From Zeimonas sp036675585 (GTDB taxonomy: Bacteria > Pseudomonadota > Gammaproteobacteria > Burkholderiales > Burkholderiaceae_E), in the NCBI GenBank assembly GCA_036675585.1, contig JAKFES010000117.1, positions 1 through 5,401 of the forward strand: a DNA stretch of 5,401 bases, written 5' to 3'. Of this stretch, positions 1 to 5,401 are shown in pieces. Within the stretch, counting starts at the first letter, position 1. Each line of letters begins with the position of its first letter. The notes beneath the pieces are model-generated. The model saw only the letters and a program-made list of their open reading frames with translations, had not been told where the DNA came from and did no database searches. The translations under genes and the position numbers were made by a program.

Positions 1-3
1 AAG

Positions 4-261
4 ATGTCGATCACGATCCTGTATTTCGCCGCCCTTCGCGAGGCGCTGGGCACCGGCCGTGAAACCGTCGAACTGCCGCCCGGGGTGGACAACGCCGGGC
101 AGTTGCGCAACTGGCTGCGCGAGCGCGGCGGCGCCTGGTCCGAGGCGCTGGCCGAGAACCGCTCGATCCGCATCGCGGTCGACCAATCGATGGCGCGCGC
201 CGAGACTCCACTGCGCTCGGGCGGCGAAGTCGCGTTCTTCCCGCCCGTGACCGGCGGTTGA
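4..261 (+). CDS. moaD: MoaD, molybdopterin synthase small (sulfur-carrier) subunit
   Basis: An 85-residue ubiquitin-fold sulfur carrier, close to the usual length of about 81 residues. It ends in GEVAFFPPVTGG, the family C-terminus. Known role: the terminal Gly is adenylated by MoeB and converted to a thiocarboxylate. That supplies the dithiolene sulfurs which MoaE adds to cyclic pyranopterin monophosphate to make molybdopterin in the cytoplasm. The N-terminal strand ITILYFAALREALG is also typical. ATG at 4 is the natural start because it gives the family length, but only three bases lie upstream, so no ribosome binding site can be judged. The gene probably continues an operon from the left, where related genomes carry moeA. 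Unusually, its partner moaE is not next: a ccdA/ccdB pair intervenes. The identification is very secure. Confidence 0.96.
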   Translation: MSITILYFAALREALGTGRETVELPPGVDNAGQLRNWLRERGGAWSEALAENRSIRIAVDQSMARAETPLRSGGEVAFFPPVTGG

Positions 262-287
262 CATCGCCTCGTCCATGCGCGTAGCGT
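258..287 (+). promoter_or_regulatory. Possible sigma-70 promoter for ccdAB
   Basis: A perfect TTGACA -35 hexamer lies at 258-263, overlapping the moaD stop codon. An 18-nt spacer leads to TAGCGT at 282-287, which keeps the most conserved -10 positions (T1, A2, T6) but only 3 of 6 overall. If used, transcription would start near 294, right at the second candidate ccdA ATG, giving a leaderless or almost leaderless message. That would fit the absence of a Shine-Dalgarno sequence before ccdA. The -35 match could be chance and the -10 is weak. Confidence 0.35.
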
Positions 288-296
288 ATGCGCATG
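274..296. promoter_or_regulatory. Inverted repeat over the ccdA start, candidate CcdA operator
   Basis: CATGCGC at 274-280 and GCGCATG at 290-296 are perfect reverse complements separated by 9 nt. The repeat covers the putative -10 element and both candidate ccdA start codons (288 and 294). CcdA-type antitoxins have an N-terminal ribbon-helix-helix domain that binds palindromic operator sites over their own promoter, with CcdB as co-repressor. The location therefore suits an autoregulatory operator. The assignment is inferred from position and symmetry alone. Confidence 0.33.
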
Positions 297-560
297 AAAC
301 ATGTCGTCCGCGAGCGCAGCGTCCTGTACGACGTCTCGGCGCCCAAGCGCCCGACGAACGTCACGGTCAACTCCGATCTGCTGCGCCGCGCGCGCGAGCT
401 CGACGTGAACCTCTCGCAGACGCTCGAGTCGGCGCTCGTTGCCGAAGTCGTGCGCTGCGCGCGCGAGCGTTGGCTCGCCGAGAACCGCGTGGCCATCGAA
501 GCCTACAACGACGACATCGAGCGCAACGGCTGCTTCGCCGATTCGCTGCGCGCCTTCTAG
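288..560 (+). CDS. ccdA: CcdA-family antitoxin
   Basis: A 90-residue protein; the F-plasmid CcdA has 72. Residues about 17-50 (SAPKRPTNVTVN, then LLRRARELDVNLSQTLESAL) form the ribbon-helix-helix DNA-binding and dimer domain. The C-terminal part, ERWLAENRVAIEAYNDDIERNG-type with FADSLRAF at the end, is the CcdB-binding tail. It corresponds to the RAERWKAEN and NGSFADENRDW regions of F CcdA. Known role: it neutralises CcdB and represses its own operon, and it is unstable when not bound to toxin. Starts at 288 and 294 are both possible; neither has a clear Shine-Dalgarno sequence, and a start at 294 would give 88 residues. Either start leaves about 15 extra N-terminal residues relative to F CcdA. 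It is followed 14 nt later by ccdB. The family is secure; the exact start is not. Confidence 0.92.
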   Translation: MRMKHVVRERSVLYDVSAPKRPTNVTVNSDLLRRARELDVNLSQTLESALVAEVVRCARERWLAENRVAIEAYNDDIERNGCFADSLRAF

Positions 561-574
561 CGAATCGAATCGCC

Positions 575-889
575 ATGACGCAGTTCCACGTCTACCGCAA
601 CCTCGATCGCGCCTCGCAGCAGCGCTTCCCGTTCCTGCTCGACGTGCAGTCCGACCTCCTCGAGTCGCTCGCCACGCGCGTGGTCGTGCCGCTCGGCGAG
701 GCCGACGCGAAGCGCCCGCCGGTCGCCCGCCTGATGCCCGTGTTCGAAGTCGACGGCCGCGCGGTCGTGATGCGAACCGGCGAAATGGCCGGCATCGCGC
801 GCAAGGCGGTCGGCGAGCCGATCGCGTCGCTCGCCGAGCGTCGACACGAGATCGTCGCCGCGCTCGACGTGCTGATCAGCGGCGTGTAA
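575..889 (+). CDS. ccdB: CcdB-family toxin (DNA gyrase poison family)
   Basis: A 104-residue protein; F CcdB has 101. Family features are the FHVYRN start, FLLDVQSDLLESLATRVVVPL in the position of F CcdB's LFVDVQSDIID...RMVIPL, LMPVFEVDGR and the GEPIASLAERRHEIVAALD helix. Known role: the CcdB dimer traps the GyrA-DNA cleavage complex. The start at 575 is the first ATG after the ccdA stop and gives the family N-terminus; the same frame is open further upstream but that part is out of frame with ccdA and not CcdB-like. An oddity is the C-terminus, LISGV, where F CcdB has FWGI. The Trp99 required for gyrase poisoning in F CcdB aligns with Ser here, while the following Gly is kept. It may be weakened or may contact gyrase differently. 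It is followed 16 nt later by moaE. Confidence 0.92.
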   Translation: MTQFHVYRNLDRASQQRFPFLLDVQSDLLESLATRVVVPLGEADAKRPPVARLMPVFEVDGRAVVMRTGEMAGIARKAVGEPIASLAERRHEIVAALDVLISGV

Positions 890-893
890 CCCG

Positions 894-899
894 AAGGAG
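894..899 (+). promoter_or_regulatory. Ribosome binding site of moaE
   Basis: AAGGAG with a 6-nt spacer before the GTG at 906. It supports the GTG start of moaE and is the strongest Shine-Dalgarno sequence in the left block. Confidence 0.85.
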
Positions 900-905
900 T
901 TCGTC

Positions 906-1352
906 GTGCCCGTTCGCGTGCAAACCCGCGACTTCGACGTCGGCGCCGAGATCGACGCGCTGCGCGCCGGCAACCTGAAGGTCGGCGCCGTCGCGACCTT
1001 CGTCGGCACGGTGCGCGACGTCAACGAAGGCGAGGGCGTCGGCTCGATGACGCTCGAGCACTATCCCGGCATGACCGAGCGCGCGCTCGAGGAGATCTGC
1101 GCGCAGGCACGCAGCCGCTGGAACGTCTACGACACGCTGGTCGTGCACCGCGTCGGCCCGCTCGAGCCCGGCGACCGGATCGTGCTCGTCGTCGTCACCT
1201 CCGCGCATCGCGGGGAAGCTTTCGACGCCTGCGAGTTCATCATCGATTACCTGAAGACGCAGGCGCCGTTCTGGAAGAAGGAAGCTACGCCGGCCGGCGA
1301 GCGCTGGGTCGAGGCGCGCGAAGCCGACGACGAAGCGGCGGCGCGATGGTGA
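906..1352 (+). CDS. moaE: MoaE, molybdopterin synthase catalytic (large) subunit
   Basis: A 148-residue protein, close to E. coli MoaE (about 150). Motifs in order are FVGTVRD (32-38), LEHYPGMTE (50-58), HRVGPLEPGD (81-90), HRGEAFDAC (101-109) and LKTQAPFWKKE (116-126), then ERWVEARE and a terminal RW. Lys117 and Lys124 match catalytic Lys119 and Lys126 of E. coli MoaE in spacing, and His101-Arg102 match His103-Arg104. Known role: it inserts two sulfurs from thiocarboxylated MoaD into cyclic pyranopterin monophosphate, forming molybdopterin. The active complex is a MoaD2-MoaE2 heterotetramer, with the MoaD tail inserted in the MoaE pocket. The GTG start is fixed by the AAGGAG at 894-899. Unlike the usual arrangement it is separated from moaD by ccdAB, though still on the same strand and probably still expressed with it. 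Confidence 0.97.
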   Translation: MPVRVQTRDFDVGAEIDALRAGNLKVGAVATFVGTVRDVNEGEGVGSMTLEHYPGMTERALEEICAQARSRWNVYDTLVVHRVGPLEPGDRIVLVVVTSAHRGEAFDACEFIIDYLKTQAPFWKKEATPAGERWVEAREADDEAAARW

Positions 1353-1393
1353 TCGCGCGGATGATCGCGCTGGCAATCGCCCTCGCTCGGTGA
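1346..1393 (+). other. 15-codon mini-frame linking moaE to crcB, possible coupling peptide
   Basis: An ATG at 1346 overlaps the moaE stop (ATGGTGA, stop at 1350-1352). It opens a frame of 15 sense codons, MVIARMIALAIALAR, ending at TGA 1391-1393. That stop overlaps the GTG start of crcB as GTGA. Ribosomes finishing moaE could therefore in principle re-initiate, cross the gap and couple to crcB, which has no visible Shine-Dalgarno sequence. The peptide is hydrophobic. With such short frames in GC-rich DNA this may be chance, so it is recorded as a candidate only. Confidence 0.18.
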
Positions 1394-1776
1394 TCGCGCC
1401 GCATTTCAGCGGGACGGGTTTCGTCGCGGTCGGCGTCGGCGCGATGCTCGGCGCGTGGGGGCGCTGGGCGCTCGGGCTGTGGCTGAACGCCGGCGGGCGC
1501 TCGTTGCCGCTCGGCACGCTGGTGGCGAACGTCGCCGGAGGTTTCCTCATCGGCGTCGCCGTCGCCTGGTTCGCGCGCAATCCGGATCTGGCTCCCGAAT
1601 GGCGGCTGTTCGCGATCACCGGGTTTCTGGGCGCGCTCACGACCTTTTCGACGTTCTCGATCGAGTCCTTCGGGCTGATCGCGCGCGGCGCGTTCGGTTG
1701 GGCGCTCGCGCACAGCGCGCTGCACCTGTTCGGCGCGCTCGCCGCAGCTGCGATCGGGTACCGGCTCGCCGCCTGA
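1390..1776 (+). CDS. crcB: CrcB/FluC fluoride-specific channel
   Basis: A 128-residue, four-helix membrane protein of normal family length. Transmembrane segments are roughly 9-31, 41-62, 72-94 and 101-126. Signature motifs are GAWGRW (21-26), LGTLVANVAGGFLIG (41-55, with the conserved Asn47) and TGFLGALTTFSTFS (77-90). In the third motif Gly81 and Thr84 fit the central sodium-site positions of Fluc channels, and the phenylalanines belong to the fluoride pathway. Known role: a dual-topology homodimer in the inner membrane that lets cytoplasmic fluoride leave. The frame has no earlier ATG/GTG/TTG after the moaE stop, so the GTG at 1390 is the start, 37 nt after moaE, without a good ribosome binding site. 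There is no room for a fluoride riboswitch. It is probably co-transcribed with moaE and converges with the HAD gene across only 19 nt. Confidence 0.95.
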   Translation: MIAPHFSGTGFVAVGVGAMLGAWGRWALGLWLNAGGRSLPLGTLVANVAGGFLIGVAVAWFARNPDLAPEWRLFAITGFLGALTTFSTFSIESFGLIARGAFGWALAHSALHLFGALAAAAIGYRLAA

Positions 1777-1795
1777 GCGCCCCGGCAGGGATCAA

Positions 1796-2467
1796 TCAAT
1801 CGAACAGCAGCCGTTCGACGATCGGGCGCGCATCGGCGAGCGTCGGCACGACCGCGTGCGCGAGCGCGCGGTATTGCGCCGACGGTTCGAGCAAATCGGG
1901 CACGACGATGCAGGCGAGCCCGGCCGCGTGCGCCGCGCGCAAGCCGACCTCCGAGTCCTCGAGCGCGACGCATTGCGCGGCGTCGATCGCGAGCTGCGCG
2001 GTCGCGCTCGCGTAGACATCGGGCGCGGGCTTCGTGCGCGCGACCTGATCCCCGCAGACGACGACGCCGAAGCGCTCGCGCAGCCCGGCGAGCGCGAGCT
2101 TCTCCATCGCCAGCTCGCATTTCGTCGACGTCGCGACCGCGATCGGCACCGAGCGCGAGGCGAGCCAGTCGAGCAGCTCGACGATGCCGGGCTTCAGCCC
2201 GATGCCTTCGCTGCGCAGCCGCTCCAGGTAGCGCACGCGGCCGCGCTTCGACACCTCGTCGAGCGGAAAGCGCCCGCCGTGCGCATCGAGCAGCACTTCG
2301 CGCGACGCGCGCGAATCGAGGCCGACCATCGCGAGGCAGGTCTCGGTCGAGATCTCCCACCCGGCGATGCGCGCCGATTCGATCCAGCACTCGACGGCGA
2401 CGCGCTCGGTATCGAGCATCAGGCCGTCCATGTCGAGGACGACCGCGCGGAAAGCGCGCTTCGGCAC
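1796..2467 (-). CDS. HAD-superfamily hydrolase (phosphatase / beta-phosphoglucomutase-like)
   Basis: 223 residues from GTG at 2467. Motif I is VVLDMDGLMLDTE (9-21), with nucleophile Asp12 and acid/base Asp14. Motif II is VATST (111-115), motif III is Lys146 in RTKPAPDVY, and motif IV is ALEDSEVGLRAAHAAG (168-183) with Glu170-Asp171 for Mg2+. A helical C1-type cap lies at about 20-90. This is the large group containing sugar-phosphate phosphatases, beta-phosphoglucomutases and pseudouridine-5'-phosphatases. The substrate cannot be read from the sequence. The start at 2467 puts motif I at the usual distance from the N-terminus and lies 4 nt after the stop of the upstream ene-reductase gene, suggesting translational coupling. 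The frame is open back to an ATG at 2551, but those 28 residues are Arg/Ala/Ser-rich and overlap the neighbour. The protein is intact. Confidence 0.9.
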   Translation of the reverse strand: MPKRAFRAVVLDMDGLMLDTERVAVECWIESARIAGWEISTETCLAMVGLDSRASREVLLDAHGGRFPLDEVSKRGRVRYLERLRSEGIGLKPGIVELLDWLASRSVPIAVATSTKCELAMEKLALAGLRERFGVVVCGDQVARTKPAPDVYASATAQLAIDAAQCVALEDSEVGLRAAHAAGLACIVVPDLLEPSAQYRALAHAVVPTLADARPIVERLLFD

Positions 2468-2471
2468 CGCT

Positions 2472-3599
2472 TCAGCGCTGCCCGTACGCGGTGTTGCCGA
2501 ACAGCGCGCGCTGCTCGCGCGGCGGGCTGCGCCAGTACTGGCGCGGCGCATCGACGCTCGCGCCGAGCGCGGCCGCGGCGTGCCACGGCCAGCGCGGGTC
2601 GTAGAGCATCGCGCGCGCCATCGCGACCAGGTCGGCCTTGCCCGACGCGACGATCTCCTCGGCCTGGTGCGGATCGTCGATCAGGCCCACGGCCATGACC
2701 GGCACGCTCACTTCGCGCCGGATCGCCTCGGCGAACGGCACCTGGTAGCCGGGCGCGAGCCGGATCTTCTGCAGCGGCGAGATGCCGCCGCTCGATACGT
2801 CGATCCAGTCGGCGCCGAGCTGCCCGCACGCGCGCGCGAAGGCGATCGCATCGGGGACGTCGAAGCGCTGCTCGGCGGGCAGGTCGTCGCGCCAGTCGGT
2901 CGCCGACAGGCGAATGCCGATCGGCTTGTGCACCGGCCACGCGGCGCGCATCGCGGCGAGCACCTCGAGCGGCCAGCGCATCCGGTTCTCGGGCGAACCG
3001 CCGTATTCGTCCTCGCGCTGGTTCGACAACGGAGACAGGAACTGGTGCAGCAGGTAGCCGTGCGCGGCATGGATCTCGATCGCATCGAACCCGAGTCGGT
3101 CGGCGCGCCGCACCGCTTCGACGAAGCGTGCCTTCACGCGCTCGAGTTCGTCGCGCGCCAGCGCGTGCGGCGCCGCCTCGTTCTCCGCGACCGGCACGGC
3201 GCTGGGCGCGACCGTGCGCCACCCGCCTGCGTCGAGGTCGAGCAACTGCCCGCCTTCCCACGGCCGGGCGCTCGAGGCCTTGCGCCCGGCGTGTCCGAGC
3301 TGGATGCCGATGGCGATCGGGCTGACGCTGCGCACGCTGCGCAGCGTCTCGGCGAGCGCTTCTTCGGTCGCGTCGTCGTACAGCCCGAGGCAGCCGTGCG
3401 TGATGCGCCCCGCCGGCTCGATGGCGGTGGCCTCGACCAGCAGCAGCCCGGCGCCGCCCAGCGCGAGCTGGCCGAGATGGATCGTGTGCCAGGGCTGCGC
3501 GCGGCCTTCGACCGCCGAGTACTGGCACATCGGCGAGACGACGATCCGGTTGGGGAGAACGAGCGAGCGAAGCGTGAAGGGGGTGAACAGCTGTGGCAT
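2472..3599 (-). CDS. NADH:flavin oxidoreductase, NamA/YqjM-class Old Yellow Enzyme (ene-reductase)
   Basis: 375 residues forming an FMN-binding TIM barrel. Motifs are RIVVSPMCQYSA (18-29), with Cys25 and Tyr27 matching YqjM Cys26/Tyr28; Gln100 in GIQLGHAGRKAS; and the substrate-binding pair His177/His180 in EIHAAHGYLLHQFLSP. Next come NQREDEYGGSPENR, Arg230 in IRLSA, DVSSGG (267-272), PVMAVGLI (300-307) and DLVAMARAMLYDP (323-335). Cys25/Tyr27 mark the so-called thermophilic-like class (YqjM, NamA, XenA). Known chemistry: NAD(P)H-dependent reduction of activated C=C bonds, often in enones or xenobiotics; the natural substrate is unknown. ATG at 3599 gives the family N-terminus MPQLFTPFTL. A longer frame from 3707 adds 36 unrelated residues and runs into the clpB promoter region. 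No Shine-Dalgarno sequence is visible. It is probably the first gene of a two-gene operon with the HAD gene, divergent from clpB. Confidence 0.95.
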   Translation of the reverse strand: MPQLFTPFTLRSLVLPNRIVVSPMCQYSAVEGRAQPWHTIHLGQLALGGAGLLLVEATAIEPAGRITHGCLGLYDDATEEALAETLRSVRSVSPIAIGIQLGHAGRKASSARPWEGGQLLDLDAGGWRTVAPSAVPVAENEAAPHALARDELERVKARFVEAVRRADRLGFDAIEIHAAHGYLLHQFLSPLSNQREDEYGGSPENRMRWPLEVLAAMRAAWPVHKPIGIRLSATDWRDDLPAEQRFDVPDAIAFARACGQLGADWIDVSSGGISPLQKIRLAPGYQVPFAEAIRREVSVPVMAVGLIDDPHQAEEIVASGKADLVAMARAMLYDPRWPWHAAAALGASVDAPRQYWRSPPREQRALFGNTAYGQR

Positions 3600-3630
3600 G
3601 CGGGACGACCGGAAGGGGGATTCGCCTGCG

Positions 3631-3636
3631 AATATA
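3631..3636 (-). promoter_or_regulatory. Possible -10 element for the ene-reductase operon
   Basis: On the minus strand this reads TATATT, matching 5 of 6 bases of TATAAT. It sits in a short AT-rich patch within otherwise GC-rich DNA. A start near 3624 would leave a leader of about 25 nt before the ATG at 3599. No convincing -35 TTGACA-like hexamer is found 16-18 nt further upstream (around 3653-3660), so the evidence is modest. Confidence 0.35.
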
Positions 3637-3717
3637 GCCTTTCGCCGGTCGGGCGGCCGGATCGCGGTATCGTCGCTCGAGCGGGCCGCGGCGTTCGTCG
3701 AACGCACCGCGCCGAGC

Positions 3718-3746
3718 CTTGAAAAGCGCTGTCGCGCACCTCACAT
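3718..3746 (+). promoter_or_regulatory. Sigma-32 (RpoH) heat-shock promoter of clpB
   Basis: CTTGAAA at 3718-3724 is a perfect match to the sigma-32 -35 consensus. After a 14-nt spacer, CCTCACAT (3739-3746) matches the -10 consensus CCCCATNT at 5 of 7 defined positions. An alternative register, 3741-3748 with a 16-nt spacer, matches 4 of 7. Both spacings fall in the accepted range of about 13-17. A start near 3752-3756 would give a leader of about 45 nt. clpB is a classical member of the RpoH regulon, so sequence and target agree. Confidence 0.75.
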
Positions 3747-3759
3747 GGGCGTCAGTATC

Positions 3760-3776
3760 GCAGCCGTTTCGGCTGC
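3760..3776 (+). promoter_or_regulatory. Hairpin in the clpB 5' leader
   Basis: GCAGCCG (3760-3766), a TTT loop and CGGCTGC (3770-3776) form a perfect 7-bp GC-rich stem. It lies just downstream of the expected sigma-32 start and about 11 nt before the ribosome binding site. No T-run follows, so it is not a typical terminator. It could protect the 5' end or shape the leader; the role is unknown. Confidence 0.5.
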
Positions 3777-3787
3777 CTCCGTCTTTC

Positions 3788-3792
3788 GAGGG
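3788..3792 (+). promoter_or_regulatory. Ribosome binding site of clpB
   Basis: GAGGG with a 5-nt gap to the ATG at 3798. It fixes the clpB start. CCTC at 3776-3779 is complementary to the GAGG and could pair weakly with it. Confidence 0.7.
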
Positions 3793-3797
3793 ATCCC

Positions 3798-5300
<1,503 letters not shown>

Positions 5301-5401
5301 AAACGGAAATCATGAAAGAGTGGAAGCCAGATATGATTATGGCTCTTCATATCGCTCCTGAGTACCCAGTGGGAACCGTTGCGGTTAAAGAGGGACTCTT
5401 A

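Noticed and set aside
275..574. N-terminal extension of the ccdB frame upstream of 575
   Set aside because: The frame overlaps ccdA completely and gives Arg/Ala-rich sequence. CcdB family similarity begins exactly at the ATG at 575.
1353..1389. Fluoride riboswitch upstream of crcB
   Set aside because: Only 37 nt separate moaE from crcB, too short for the crcB RNA motif, and no matching stem structure was seen.
1777..1795. Bidirectional terminator between crcB and the HAD gene
   Set aside because: The 19-nt convergent gap has only about 4 bp of possible stem and no T-run on either strand.
876..2390. Long minus-strand open frame of 504 codons
   Set aside because: It lies antisense to moaE and crcB and overlaps the HAD gene in another frame. 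The translation is Arg/Ala-rich with no family motifs, as expected of antisense frames in GC-rich DNA.
2468..2551. 28-residue N-terminal extension of the HAD hydrolase
   Set aside because: It overlaps the end of the ene-reductase and does not resemble HAD N-termini, whereas GTG at 2467 gives the normal distance to motif I.
3600..3707. 36-residue N-terminal extension of the ene-reductase
   Set aside because: Family similarity begins at MPQLFTPF. The extension covers an AT-rich patch that is better read as promoter.
2367..3722. Long plus-strand open frame of 451 codons
   Set aside because: It is antisense to the clearly recognised ene-reductase, low in complexity, and would run through the divergent promoter region and the clpB -35 element.

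Overview
This is a GC-rich chromosomal window of proteobacterial character. The gene set moaD, moaE and clpB resembles the moeA-moaD-moaE-clpB neighbourhood known from Burkholderiales and related Betaproteobacteria. That assignment rests on recalled gene order and protein motifs, not on a database search. No RNA genes, CRISPR arrays, insertion sequences or recombinase genes are visible. Genes are tightly packed and the only sizeable intergenic gap is 3600-3797.

Left block, + strand (4-1776): moaD (small subunit of molybdopterin synthase), a complete ccdA/ccdB-type toxin-antitoxin pair, moaE (large, catalytic subunit of molybdopterin synthase) and crcB/fluC (fluoride channel). The toxin-antitoxin pair sits between two genes whose products form one enzyme. 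A TTGACA hexamer overlapping the moaD stop and a 7-bp inverted repeat over the ccdA start may give the pair its own autoregulated promoter. The toxin lacks the C-terminal Trp known from F-plasmid CcdB.

Middle block, - strand (3599 down to 1796): a NamA/YqjM-like FMN-dependent ene-reductase followed after 4 nt by a HAD-superfamily phosphatase-like hydrolase. They are probably co-transcribed, and they converge on crcB.

Right block, + strand (3718 onward): a good sigma-32 (RpoH) heat-shock promoter, a 7-bp hairpin in the 5' leader, a ribosome binding site and clpB. The clpB reading frame is normal, with E. coli numbering preserved, through the N-domain, the first AAA+ domain and part of the coiled-coil middle domain. 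It then breaks off.

From about 5261-5280 to the window end the DNA is something else. A different frame reads a mid-protein piece of an M20-family amidohydrolase of the YkuR/N-acetyldiaminopimelate deacetylase type, typical of Bacillota, at about 44% GC. There are no mobile-element signatures. A mid-gene to mid-gene fusion of unrelated organisms at an ambiguous overlap is most simply an assembly or library chimera, so the truncation of clpB should not be taken as biology without checking.

No convincing novel multi-gene system was found. The most interesting biological observation is the ccdAB module inside the molybdopterin synthase genes. The most important practical one is the chimeric right end.
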